NCBI GenBank assembly: GCA_022446985.1 | Contig: JAKVBD010000016.1 | Location: forward strand, 1 to 64,000 | Length of the DNA stretch: 64,000 nt | Source of the DNA: Lentisphaerales bacterium | GTDB lineage: Bacteria > Verrucomicrobiota > Lentisphaeria > Lentisphaerales > Lentisphaeraceae | Direction of reading: 5' to 3' | Shown: positions 55,753-64,000 of the stretch, one piece after another | How positions within the stretch are numbered: position 1 is the stretch's first letter | Layout of the letters: each line of letters starts with the position of its first letter | Translations under genes and position numbers: made by a program | The notes under the pieces: model-generated | Seen by the model: the letters and a program-made list of their open reading frames with translations, nothing else | Database searches by the model: none | Told to the model about the DNA's origin: nothing

Positions 55753-56121
55753 TTAATCGATGTCACTAATCGAAAAATTATTCCATAATGAATCAAAGAC
55801 CATCTTAATAGACTTATTACTTTTATGAATTATGCAATTCATCTTAAAACTCATGCGAAAGGGGCCGGTATCCGGCAATTCTTCCATTTCCAGAACTTTG
55901 ACTCTCGGTTCATATTTGTTAATGCTTTCTTCCACTTCTTCCATGACAGCATCGATAATGTCTTGTTTAGCCGAAAAGTGACTGAAGTCAGCGACGCCAT
56001 AGTCTTTAAGATATGTCGAAAACGTTCGCTTTGAATTTAAGATATTATTGAGGTTTTCAATAATGTCCGCTTCAACATTCTCTTCATGATCATTAGTTGC
56101 TATGCGTCTGAAAAGGCCCAT
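55753..56121 (-). CDS. tssE: T6SS baseplate protein TssE (gp25-like)
   Basis: A 122-residue gp25-like protein that starts sheath assembly. The N-terminal DIIENLNNILNSKRTFSTYL, DYGVADFS, the EPRVKVLEMEEL strand containing the ExR-type contact, and a C-terminal beta hairpin are as in the family. It lies three bases after tssK. Confidence 0.9.
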   Translation of the reverse strand: MGLFRRIATNDHEENVEADIIENLNNILNSKRTFSTYLKDYGVADFSHFSAKQDIIDAVMEEVEESINKYEPRVKVLEMEELPDTGPFRMSFKMNCIIHKSNKSIKMVFDSLWNNFSISDID

Positions 56122-56124
56122 ACT

Positions 56125-57378
56125 TTACCCAAGTCTCCAATAAATATAAGGAGTCATCTCCTCTGTTTCAGTCGGTAGGTAGAAGACAACTGACAGCTCT
56201 TTTAAAACGTAGTCCCACTCTTCGCCCAGGTTGACTTCGTAGAAATCAACTTCAGAACCAAATGAGTGCTGAAATGGCAGTTGTGAAATGCTTTTAAATG
56301 GTACACCAGGTAAAGCCAGTTTATGAACAAGAGGGCTTCTTGAAGGACTGGAGAGTTTAACATTTGAAATGTTAAATTTACTTTGAATGTGCTTCTTCTG
56401 AATCAATAAATATATCGATGTCGCTTCGCGCACTTCTTGTGGCAGATCGCAAGTATAACGGCCATTGGTGTACTCAAATGGCAGATAAGGCACTCTAGAC
56501 TTACCACTTTTCATCTCGCCTAGTAGCTGGCTGATGACTTTGTTGAATATCTCAGCTAAGTCATCGTGTTGATAGATTGCTTTGGATACCATTTCAGGCG
56601 GCGAATTCTGGTAGGTGCATACAGAGGCATAGAATTCTAAAAATCTTTCATAGACTATATAAGGGTGAAGGTTGATTTGATTATTCAGGTTGAGCAAAAG
56701 TCGCTGCATGCCAAATACTCTTTGTAAACAGGCTTTTGCAGCAAGCATATTTTCAGCACTTATAGTAGAAGCTGTTTCATTTATCAGTCTTTCTCTGAAG
56801 ACGTCCAGCTGCATGGCCAGTTCTTTGAGAGGCTTTTGTAAGAAGGGTGATTGTCCAATCATCAACAGTGGAGGGACAAAAGACTCGGAGAGCTCCCAAC
56901 TGGTTTCAACATTTTTCGTAAATTCGGCAATTTTAATTGATTCAAAAGATCCCTGAAAACCGGCTTCAGAAGATAGATGAAGTTCATAAATTGAGCGGGA
57001 AACCAAGTCTTTTTCATTGGCATTGGTGCTTTCCTGCATGTCGCTGCCAACTTCATTTATTTTGGTAACGTGACAATAAACCTGAACTCTGGTAGAGCCA
57101 ACGGCTTGTAAATTGAGTGGCGATGCCAGTTTAGCATTTCCCGGAATAGCGAGTAGCAGCCCAGAGGGAGTTTTAATGGTCAGTTTTGATAGAGAGAGAA
57201 CTTCATCATCTAAAAGAGAAGTACGCCATTCCATCTCAGCAACACCGTGGTGCGGTAGTCCTCCCAGGCGAAAGCGGTATTCCGCATCTGCTAAAAGTGC
57301 CTCTTCTTGAGTAACGAAGTGATCTGGTAAAAGAGGCTGGCCCAGTTGCCAGTGTACGCGTGGAAGTTTTTCAATCAT
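56125..57378 (-). CDS. tssK: T6SS baseplate protein TssK
   Basis: A 417-residue baseplate-to-membrane connector. The N-terminal signature PRVHWQLGQPLLPDHFVTQE is clear, followed by the shell domain and a helical centre (SISAENMLAA-like segments). The C-terminal part, which docks on TssL/TssM, ends VVFYLPTETEEMTPYIYWRL. It is separated from hcp by 88 bases holding two hairpins. Confidence 0.92.
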   Translation of the reverse strand: MIEKLPRVHWQLGQPLLPDHFVTQEEALLADAEYRFRLGGLPHHGVAEMEWRTSLLDDEVLSLSKLTIKTPSGLLLAIPGNAKLASPLNLQAVGSTRVQVYCHVTKINEVGSDMQESTNANEKDLVSRSIYELHLSSEAGFQGSFESIKIAEFTKNVETSWELSESFVPPLLMIGQSPFLQKPLKELAMQLDVFRERLINETASTISAENMLAAKACLQRVFGMQRLLLNLNNQINLHPYIVYERFLEFYASVCTYQNSPPEMVSKAIYQHDDLAEIFNKVISQLLGEMKSGKSRVPYLPFEYTNGRYTCDLPQEVREATSIYLLIQKKHIQSKFNISNVKLSSPSRSPLVHKLALPGVPFKSISQLPFQHSFGSEVDFYEVNLGEEWDYVLKELSVVFYLPTETEEMTPYIYWRLG

Positions 57379-57423
57379 GTATAAAGTGTCTATCGGTTGC
57401 TGTATTTATAGAAACGATGGCCC

Positions 57424-57456
57424 GGCTGTCGAAACAGCCAGGCCACTTAGGCCTGG
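57424..57456 (-). promoter_or_regulatory. Tandem intercistronic hairpins between hcp and tssK
   Basis: Two perfect hairpins share two bases: CCAGGCC/GGCCTGG (438-444 with 450-456) and GGCTGT/ACAGCC (424-429 with 434-439), each with a 4-5 base loop. No T-run follows on the minus strand, so they may stabilise or partly terminate the hcp transcript, letting Hcp be made in excess. Confidence 0.7.
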
Positions 57457-57466
57457 TTACTGAATA

Positions 57467-58051
57467 TTAGTCAGTAGCGATGCCCCACTGCTTAACGAAT
57501 TTAGCAGTGTCACTTACCGCCATGTGTAAGTCTTGAGCCATTGGCTCAGGAACTACACCCAGAGTTAGTGCGAAGTTTTGAGGCTGCTGAACTTCGTAGC
57601 CTGCTTCGTCAGCAATGTGGATGTCCAGGTTGCCGCCATTCTTCTTGATAGAAGCTTTAACAGAAGCATCGTTAGTGTGGAAAGACTTGAAGTACTTCTG
57701 CGGACTTGCAGTTGTGTCGTACTCGTAGACTTCGAAGGCTAACTCGATGCTTGAATCTTTCAAAGTGTTTAAAAGAAGTTCTTTGAAAGTGTTCTTGCTC
57801 TTTGTTGAAACGTTAGCAACGAATCTGATCTCACCAGTAACTTCTGTTGTCCAGAAAACGCTTGAACAAACGCCAACAACTTTCATGTCTTTGTCTGGAT
57901 CGTCCGGAGTAGCAACTGAGATGTCAGCTGCGACATCAGCGCCATTGATTTTTAGAGCTGTAACGAAAGCTACAGGGTCTTGCTTGTCTTTTGAGAAGTT
58001 GAAACCTTGACCGACGTTAGTCATGATGTCAATTATGTTTTGTGATGCCAT
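57467..58051 (-). CDS. Hcp-like T6SS tube protein (TssD)
   Basis: A 194-residue, largely beta protein following tssC. It reads TALKINGADVAADISVATPD near the start, WTTEVTGEIRFVANVSTKSK in the middle and ends in a short helix (VSDTAKFVKQWGI). It is longer than Hcp of proteobacteria (about 160-172) and shares little exact sequence with it; the call rests mainly on position, size and beta content. It has the strongest ribosome site in the cluster (aaaaaaggagaaccaca) and its own hairpins behind it, fitting an abundant tube subunit. Confidence 0.6.
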   Translation of the reverse strand: MASQNIIDIMTNVGQGFNFSKDKQDPVAFVTALKINGADVAADISVATPDDPDKDMKVVGVCSSVFWTTEVTGEIRFVANVSTKSKNTFKELLLNTLKDSSIELAFEVYEYDTTASPQKYFKSFHTNDASVKASIKKNGGNLDIHIADEAGYEVQQPQNFALTLGVVPEPMAQDLHMAVSDTAKFVKQWGIATD

Positions 58052-58085
58052 TGTGGTTCTCCTTTTTTATTTAAATGATGAAATC

Positions 58086-59564
58086 TTATAGACGGGCATC
58101 AAGCTTAAGCTCGACATCCATACCTTCGAATTGAATGTGAGGTAGAACAGAGATCGCACAGTTGTACCAGCCGATCATACCTTCCTGTTCTTCAACTTCT
58201 ACAGTCGCTGCTTTGAAAGGGTAGTAACGAAGAGTCAGGTCATCCGGGTTGACTACAGTTGTAACGTACTTTGAAATCCAGTTATTCAGGCTGTCAGCGA
58301 TGTAAGCGCCATCTGCAGAACTACCGATGTTGTCACGCATAACACATTTCACATAGTGAGCGATACGAGTGATAGACAAAGTGTAAGACAGGTTACAGAC
58401 AAGCTGTGAGTTCTGAGAGTCTTTCGGATCTTTGAACTTTTTAGCTTTCTTGATTGACTGACAGCTAAAGAAACAAGCATCAGCAGTACCTTTTCTGTAA
58501 ACAGCCGGCATGAAACCGCAGTTGGCGTATTCAAGTTCTCTGTAGTCCGGAATATTGATTTCTACTGGGATTTTGATCTCATCTTCACCGCGAACGTTGA
58601 AAGTGTGAACCGGTAGGCCACTTACTAGCCCGCCGCCTTTAGGACCACGAAGGTACTGACACCAACCTGAGGACTCGAAAGAGCGAGCCATGTTCTGTGC
58701 AACCAGAGCAGAAGCAGAACCCCAAAGGTAGTCGGCGTTATCAGGACCAGCAACTTTTTCTTTGAATGGAAGATCGCCAGAAGGGTTTGTCGTTGGATCG
58801 TAAGGCTTACGAAGAATGTACTTAGGAAGAGCAAGACCGATGTAAGCAGCTTCTTCAGACTCACGAAGCTTGTTCCAAGAACCGTATTTTGGGTGTTCTA
58901 GAAGACTTTCAAGGTCTTTAACAGCGGCCAGTTCTTCAACAGTTTCACAACCGAAGAATTTAGGTGATACATTGCCGACAAATGGAGCATGACTCGCTGC
59001 AGCAATTTTACCCATAACACGAAGCCAGAATTCGTCACGAGGAGTGTGCTCAAATTCGTATAGACCGATGATTGAGCCAACTGGTTTACCACCGTATTGA
59101 TCGTACTCTTCAACGTAAGTTTTCTTGAACAGTTCACTACCGGTAATATCGACAGAGTTATTTTCGAAGTCTTCAGCAAGTTCTTCTTTAGAAACATCCA
59201 TGATGTCAATCATGATATTTGCTTTGAAGTTGGTGTTTTTGATGAGGTCATCAAGAGCACGCCAGTTAGACTCGATAGCTTTGAATTTATCGTTGTGGAT
59301 AATTTCGTTGATCTGGTCGTTTACCATGTCATCGATTTGAGCGATAACATCGAAGATTGCACCTTTGTCAAGACGGCCACTTGTAGTGTCGACATTCATA
59401 AGAAGGGCAGCCATTCCAGAAAGGAAACGGTTTTCTTCAGAAACTTCTTCAGTAGCAGTTGAGAAGTTGTCGCTGATCATTGGTTCAGCTTCGCCGACTT
59501 CAGAGTTGAGTTTCATGCTGGAAAGGAAACGGTTTAGATCGATTACTTCATCTGTTTCAGACAT
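58086..59564 (-). CDS. tssC: T6SS sheath protein TssC (VipB)
   Basis: The large contractile sheath subunit, 492 residues. Family blocks present include IESNWRALDDLIKNT near residue 100, IGLYEFEHTPRDEFWL, AASHAPFVGNVSPKFFG, ESEEAAYIGLALPKYILRKP and LRGPKGGGLVSGLPVHTF. Follows tssB by 56 bases with the usual order. Full length. Confidence 0.96.
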   Translation of the reverse strand: MSETDEVIDLNRFLSSMKLNSEVGEAEPMISDNFSTATEEVSEENRFLSGMAALLMNVDTTSGRLDKGAIFDVIAQIDDMVNDQINEIIHNDKFKAIESNWRALDDLIKNTNFKANIMIDIMDVSKEELAEDFENNSVDITGSELFKKTYVEEYDQYGGKPVGSIIGLYEFEHTPRDEFWLRVMGKIAAASHAPFVGNVSPKFFGCETVEELAAVKDLESLLEHPKYGSWNKLRESEEAAYIGLALPKYILRKPYDPTTNPSGDLPFKEKVAGPDNADYLWGSASALVAQNMARSFESSGWCQYLRGPKGGGLVSGLPVHTFNVRGEDEIKIPVEINIPDYRELEYANCGFMPAVYRKGTADACFFSCQSIKKAKKFKDPKDSQNSQLVCNLSYTLSITRIAHYVKCVMRDNIGSSADGAYIADSLNNWISKYVTTVVNPDDLTLRYYPFKAATVEVEEQEGMIGWYNCAISVLPHIQFEGMDVELKLDARL

Positions 59565-59620
59565 ATTTAAAATTCCAATTTTTGAAAGTGTTATATTAAT
59601 TACTGATTGAGTGGATAAGC

Positions 59621-60148
59621 TTATTCAGCTTTATCTTTACCAGGAAGTTTAAGACCTTCGTAGTCCTTAAGTTCTTCAAGAAGCTTGGCGACTGCGTCTT
59701 GATCAGACATAAGATCGTTGAGCAGTTTGCGGAATTCCTTTTTATTGTCAACGCTGGACATAACTTCCATAAGCAATTTCTTAAGAAGAAGTGCACTTTT
59801 GATCTTTGGCACTTTCGTCGCTATGTCAGCAGGAGATAAAGATTTCATGCTGTCGATGTCTAGGTTGACTTCAAGTTCTTCACCAGCTGTATCCGGATCG
59901 ATTTTGTTGTCAACAACGATGTTTAGGCCGATGCCCATGTCCTTCATGACTTCGTCAGTGTTTTTACCATCCATAGAACGGAGACGACGCTCGTCTAGGT
60001 CAACTTTACGATCTTTAGAAGTTCCAAGAGAAAAATCACCATTTACGAGAAAACGCATTGGTAGATCGATATCTTCCGGCTCGCCGTTAACTTCAGTTTT
60101 GTACTTTAGAGTTAGTCTTGATTTTGGTATTTCATCTTGTATAGCCAT
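59621..60148 (-). CDS. tssB: T6SS sheath protein TssB (VipA)
   Basis: The small sheath subunit. Seen are IPKSRLTLKYKTEVNG, LPMRFLVNGDFSLG, KVDLDERRLRSMDG and SPADIATKVPKIKSALLLKK, the TssB core. The ATG at 60148 (MAIQDEI) follows gaggagc and is chosen over a TTG at 60172. It is the first gene of the cluster, 175 residues. Confidence 0.95.
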   Translation of the reverse strand: MAIQDEIPKSRLTLKYKTEVNGEPEDIDLPMRFLVNGDFSLGTSKDRKVDLDERRLRSMDGKNTDEVMKDMGIGLNIVVDNKIDPDTAGEELEVNLDIDSMKSLSPADIATKVPKIKSALLLKKLLMEVMSSVDNKKEFRKLLNDLMSDQDAVAKLLEELKDYEGLKLPGKDKAE

Positions 60149-60227
60149 GGATGCTCCTCGTTTGTTATCCAACTATTTCCCTTCACTTTTTCTGAAAGTT
60201 TTATTCTCAGAAAGTTTCGTGAATTTC

Positions 60228-60255
60228 ATTATATTAATTTCTACTTTTAGAACAA
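60228..60255 (-). promoter_or_regulatory. Candidate promoter of the T6SS operon
   Basis: On the minus strand TTGTTC (60255-60250) and TATAAT (60233-60228) are 16 bases apart, about 80 bases before the tssB start. The -10 is perfect and the -35 fair. Nothing else gene-like was seen between 60149 and 60533. Confidence 0.45.
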
Positions 60256-60419
60256 GAACAGAAGCATTAAAATCAATTTAAGATTTTGGCTTCCTGTGTC
60301 ATAAATTCCCATATTTAAAATGACAATTAATTGATGTTGTTATTTTGATTTGAAAATTTATTTGTTCCTCTTTTGTTGCTAGTTATGATGTTAGTTTACT
60401 TTATACCCCTTTAAGTCTC

Positions 60420-60441
60420 AATCCCCTAAAAAGAGGGGATT
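60420..60441. other. Perfect hairpin between lipase gene and T6SS operon
   Basis: AATCCCCT and AGGGGATT pair around a six-base loop (aaaaag). No T-run follows on either strand, so it is a hairpin of unknown function; it could end or shield the lipase transcript, which runs towards tssB. Confidence 0.5.
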
Positions 60442-60533
60442 CTTGAATTAGGCTTAATTTTATAGGTTAATTACCTATGTCGGTGACGCGTGCTTTAGGG
60501 TTGACTTTATCAATTTTCTTTTCAGTACTGGAC

Positions 60534-61535
60534 TTATAATACTGTTCCGTAGTTGTCACCTATAAACACTCCACGACCTGTCAATGTATCCATCAATTGG
60601 CCTAGTGTGGGATCTATGCGCATACCCTGACATTTCGTTGAGTAGGCTCCCCAGCCGGTATAACCATCCAGGTTTGGTTGCCCATTACCAACGACTTGAG
60701 CAAGCTTGCTCAATTTTCTGCACCAGTCACCAGATCCTTTTAATTGCATATAGCGGAGTTTATCCAGAGTAATCTCGATGACTCTTTTATAAGCTATCTT
60801 AGCAGCAGTCGACTGACCTTGGTTAAACGGGTCGTTTGGAACATTTCCGCGAACATTGCCCACCAAGTTTGAGTGTGTACCTCTCACACCTATAAGTTCT
60901 ACTCGGGGTTCATCAGCCCACCAATTACCAGAATTACTTATTCTGACTTTTGGGATAGTCGGGGAAAAACCGGCAGTCTTTTCGTCTCTTGCATAGAAGC
61001 CTGTGAAGGAGCTGACTTTAATATTCCACCAATCGCGTGACCAACCGCCGATGTTACAGCCCTTCCCGGCAACCGGATCGTAAACTATAAGGTGTACTGG
61101 CGGCGCAGCGCTGCCAAATTTATCTTCTATCGCTCTTGCCAATGCCATACAAGTGATACCTCCTCGGCTCCAGCCCATGGCGACAACGACGATGTCGTTG
61201 TTGTATTGCTTACGCTTTCTTTTTATTTCCTGCATGCCCAGCTGGACGTTTTCTTCCATACCGCGACCGAGGGCTGTGCCTCCTTTGTGAGTTTCGTCAC
61301 TTACGCCGTTGACTCGTAAAACAGATAAGTCACAGGATCCACCGGTACTTGCGCCTGCAACATGTCTATCTTCACCTGCTTTACCATTTAGAGCAGTCAT
61401 TTGGGCGTGGTGTCCGACCCGGGAAACGATTTCTCCGAATTCGAAGCGCTCAGCTGGATTGTAAGGAATGTTTATATCCCTGTCGTAGAACGAATCTGTT
61501 CCATTGTATAGGATCAGTAGGGTATGGGTGGCCAT
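60534..61535 (-). CDS. Tle1/DUF2235-like lipase, candidate T6SS effector
   Basis: A 333-residue alpha/beta hydrolase. The nucleophile elbow is GWSRGG (121-126, Ser123) after the strand DIVVVAM. A likely acid is Asp153 in HLIVYDPVAG and the base His221 in RGTHSNLVGN, matching the order and spacing of DUF2235/Tle1 phospholipases (GxSRGA, DxV, HxxxGG). NGTDSFYDRD near the N-terminus fits the FDGT motif of that family. No signal peptide, as expected for a T6SS-delivered toxin. It lies 361 bases before tssB in the same direction. No immunity gene is obvious next to it. Confidence 0.7.
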   Translation of the reverse strand: MATHTLLILYNGTDSFYDRDINIPYNPAERFEFGEIVSRVGHHAQMTALNGKAGEDRHVAGASTGGSCDLSVLRVNGVSDETHKGGTALGRGMEENVQLGMQEIKRKRKQYNNDIVVVAMGWSRGGITCMALARAIEDKFGSAAPPVHLIVYDPVAGKGCNIGGWSRDWWNIKVSSFTGFYARDEKTAGFSPTIPKVRISNSGNWWADEPRVELIGVRGTHSNLVGNVRGNVPNDPFNQGQSTAAKIAYKRVIEITLDKLRYMQLKGSGDWCRKLSKLAQVVGNGQPNLDGYTGWGAYSTKCQGMRIDPTLGQLMDTLTGRGVFIGDNYGTVL

Positions 61536-62049
61536 GGTTAAGTCTTACTCCTTTTTATTCTTATTAAGCTTTTGGGAAGATGTCGTAAAGTGGCAATTTT
61601 CGAGAAGTGGTAAAGGTGTAGTTTTTGTTGGGAATATTAATAAGTGATAGATTCTCGTCAGATTGGTCTGCAAGAGCTAGAGACGTTTGTTTTTGAGAAA
61701 GGCTGACTTTAGTACTTATTCTCATGAGTAGCTCATTATATGTTTTAGAAAATCTGGCTTTAATAGTACAGTTAAAATTTATCTATGTAAATATCAAATT
61801 CGTTATTTATGAGTGTTAATTGTAGTTTTATGTTATTGGTCTTGGGTGATATCTTTAGTTGTTTTGCATCAATCCAGGTTAATTTATTATAAGTTAATAA
61901 TGACTTCAATATATCTGATGAGTTTTGGGTTTGTATCTATTTTATGTATTGTTTATATTTGTTTGGGCGATTTAATAAAAATCCATTGAGTAGATGCCTG
62001 AGGAGTGTCGATAAAGACATTTTTTATTTAGAGATATCAAGGTTAAGAG
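61536..62049. other. AT-rich intergenic region between divergent genes
   Basis: 514 bases between the lipase gene (minus) and the large ORF (plus). It is strongly AT-rich, with no convincing ORF, RNA gene or terminator. Both flanking promoters should be here, but I could not choose single -10/-35 pairs with confidence. Confidence 0.6.
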
Positions 62050-64000
62050 ATGTGTAAGAAATATAAGATAGTCATTGAAGACCCCGATCATCCAGAATGT
62101 GGCGAAGAAATAACAGTTAGCAAACGAGAATTTAGAGCGATAAAAAGTTATGAAAAAGCAGATCTTATAACTAAGCTTTTTCTATTGGCGAAGGATATGT
62201 CGACAAAGAAAGAGAGACATGATCGCCAATTGACTGCGACTAAAATTAAAAAGTTGTTTAAGGAAGCTCAGGAAAAACTTGAAGATGGTGAGCTGGCAGC
62301 TTTTTCGGATGCTTATCATAATCTAAACTGCCAATATAATTCTTATTTTCTTCAGGAAGCAAGAGAGATTGATGAAAGTCCAATAACAGCGGAAATGATA
62401 ACGGCCTATCGAGAAGATTTAGTTGATGCGGAACAGCGACTGTGGGGAGGTTGGATGGAAGCTCATATGGCCGCCCAAATATTGGAGATTCGTTGTCAGG
62501 TCCTTGAACATAATATTCGTCGTGGTAGGAGGCGCAGAAGAGCTATTACGAATCTTGGAATTGCCGGGTCTATTCGGTATATCACATATAATGGCGCCCA
62601 CTATAGAGCATGCAGTGCTCCTGATGGAGATTGTACCGAAAATGACGGGAATGGAGATTGTATTTATATTTCTATGTTGCAGATCGCAGGGCGTGCAGCA
62701 AGTTCTGAAAATATTTTAGCTTTAAGACGCCAGGTTGCTGAAAGACTGACAGATACACAAATTCGAACCTGTTTACAGCTTATGCATTTTGAAAATAATG
62801 TTCAGTTGTTTATTGGTCGGCGGTTAAGGACAATTTTAGAAGGAGAGGAACCAGTCCTTGAGAGCTCAAGTTCTAAAAAGAAGGCCAGTAAAAGAAAGGT
62901 TGAAGTAACTATTAAAGAGCCTGTAGATAGCCTCTCAAGAGGGGTTTTGTCTAAAAGAGAAGGTTATTGGCATTGTGACTGTCCTGGGGCGATTGAGGAT
63001 TTTATTTCACTGGATATTGAACATTGTGACACTTGCGATGTATGGCGCCCGCGTGTGAGGAGAACCGCCTTACTTGAACGTTCAACAACCTTACCTTCGT
63101 ATAAAGCTCTTTCATCTAAAGCTTTGAAGGTAAAAGGTAAGCCTTCTCCTTTGCCAGAGTTGCCTCGTTGGCCATCTCGCGTTAGTATGCCGACAATTAA
63201 GGCTTGGAAGGAGCGAACAGCAGGAGAAAAGTTAAGTATTCGTGCTCGCAGTTCAATTGGTAAGGTAGATAAAGTATTAAATGCCTGGTGGGTTACATTT
63301 AGAAGTTATGATAAAGAAGGTACACTCAAGCAGTTAGAGCGCTTGGAAAAAGAGTTGCGCTTTTATAAATCTTTTCAGATAAATAAACGTTTTGGTTTAA
63401 GGTTTTTTAAAAAAGAACCTAGTAGTCGACTCGAAGGGGTAAAATGGCTTTTAGCTCGTTTACCTATAATTCATAACGAGATAAGTGCATGGGATCATCC
63501 AAAATCACCTTGCACTAAAAGACCGAAAAAGAAAAGGACTAAATCTGAAAATACTTTAGCTCAGCGTTTGGGAAGTGCTTATGGAGAAGACGGTAAACAG
63601 TTTCGAAGTCTCATAGCAGCAGCTCAGTTGTATCTGGTGAATGGTCACCTTGATGAGTCACCGGTCGATTTCTTTTTTGAAACAGCAGAGGGGTCAGAAT
63701 CGGCTCTAGCCCTCGTTGCAGCCACGACAGATGCAATCTTGCAAAATCTGAATAATGGCGGAGATCCCATGTCTTTTCTCACGACTAGTGATTGGACTTT
63801 GGGGCCTGAGTGCATTCTTGGTCTTTTAACTTTGGCACAAACTTTTAGGGCACTTGTCAGTGGTGAACTTACTGGAAGTCCTTCAGAAGTTGCCGCTACT
63901 CTGTTACAAGCAGGTGGCAGCGTGACAGTTTCTGGAGCAACTATGGCAAATGCTATTGCCAATCTTGCTTATGGAGCAGAAGGTGCCAAAGCGATCAGCT
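62050..64000 (+). CDS. Large unknown protein running off the right edge
   Basis: An open frame of 650 codons from ATG 62050 (aagg about ten bases upstream) with no stop before the window ends. It begins MCKKYKIVIEDPDHPECGEE. Residues 1-180 are helical and charged with an Arg-rich stretch (IRRGRRRRRAI). A cysteine cluster follows near residue 190 (CSAPDGDCTENDGNGDCIY), and another pair near 305-325 (HCDCPG, HCDTCDVW) may bind zinc. A basic linker and, near the visible end, a small-residue-rich segment (GSVTVSGATMANAIANLAYG) are seen. No known domain was recognised. Next to the lipase and T6SS, it may be a large effector or cargo protein. Confidence 0.7.
   Translation, partial: MCKKYKIVIEDPDHPECGEEITVSKREFRAIKSYEKADLITKLFLLAKDMSTKKERHDRQLTATKIKKLFKEAQEKLEDGELAAFSDAYHNLNCQYNSYFLQEAREIDESPITAEMITAYREDLVDAEQRLWGGWMEAHMAAQILEIRCQVLEHNIRRGRRRRRAITNLGIAGSIRYITYNGAHYRACSAPDGDCTENDGNGDCIYISMLQIAGRAASSENILALRRQVAERLTDTQIRTCLQLMHFENNVQLFIGRRLRTILEGEEPVLESSSSKKKASKRKVEVTIKEPVDSLSRGVLSKREGYWHCDCPGAIEDFISLDIEHCDTCDVWRPRVRRTALLERSTTLPSYKALSSKALKVKGKPSPLPELPRWPSRVSMPTIKAWKERTAGEKLSIRARSSIGKVDKVLNAWWVTFRSYDKEGTLKQLERLEKELRFYKSFQINKRFGLRFFKKEPSSRLEGVKWLLARLPIIHNEISAWDHPKSPCTKRPKKKRTKSENTLAQRLGSAYGEDGKQFRSLIAAAQLYLVNGHLDESPVDFFFETAEGSESALALVAATTDAILQNLNNGGDPMSFLTTSDWTLGPECILGLLTLAQTFRALVSGELTGSPSEVAATLLQAGGSVTVSGATMANAIANLAYGAEGAKAIS

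Noticed and set aside
33764-60148. Phage tail or extracellular contractile injection system
   Set aside because: TssJ, TssL, TssM, TssK and ClpV are all present, which define a membrane-anchored T6SS; no phage capsid or free-particle genes are seen.
60420-60441. Rho-independent terminator for the lipase gene
   Set aside because: The stem is perfect but neither strand has a T-run after it, so it is listed only as a hairpin.
1-64000. tRNA or rRNA genes
   Set aside because: I looked through the intergenic regions and saw no cloverleaf or rRNA-like sequence; a tRNAscan run could change this.

Overview
The window looks like chromosome from a marine member of the PVC superphylum, most probably a Lentisphaera-like bacterium. 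The clues are two formylglycine-type sulfatases with signal peptides, a PVC-style prepilin with a DGH-type C-terminus, a sigma factor gene joined to a Ser/Thr kinase gene of the DWG type, secreted EF-hand and PQQ-propeller proteins, and moderately AT-rich DNA. This placement is inference; there is no rRNA in the window.

Left part (1-33.7 kb): mostly housekeeping and accessory genes in short units. They include valS, a phosphohexomutase, an Hpt protein, an rsgA-ilvA-cysK-ilvD run (GTPase, branched-chain amino acid and cysteine synthesis), a SWIM-SNF2 helicase, pdxH, bioD, cysS and a lipoprotein protease. Three genes are broken: a maltose O-acetyltransferase-like gene, a prepilin-like gene and a PQQ-propeller gene. 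Two small repeat-associated ORFs, a GxxExxY protein and a four-helix-bundle protein, sit among short repeats. At 28.35-28.71 kb a secreted thioredoxin-like gene carries one in-frame TGA exactly where the first Cys of CxxC is expected (UxxC), followed at the right distance by a hairpin that fits the bacterial SECIS model. It is a strong selenoprotein candidate.

Right part (33.7-60.2 kb): one tightly packed minus-strand cluster encodes a complete type VI secretion system. In transcription order: tssB, tssC, hcp-like, tssK, tssE, a beta-repeat protein, tssF, tssL, a 121-aa protein, tssA, tssG, a divergent vgrG, two coiled-coil proteins (73 and 737 aa), a DUF4280 PAAR-like tip, clpV, tssM, tssJ, a degenerate AMP-binding-like protein, a triple zinc-finger protein and a large EF-hand/membrane protein. 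All 13 core functions have a candidate. The spike looks split: the VgrG homologue ends in coiled coil instead of a beta-helix, a separate protein supplies the beta-repeat, and a very long coiled-coil protein lies between VgrG and the PAAR-like tip.

Far right (60.5-64 kb): a divergent pair, a Tle1/DUF2235-like lipase with a visible Ser-Asp-His triad (minus) and a large unknown protein running off the right end (plus). These are the likeliest effector or cargo genes of the T6SS.
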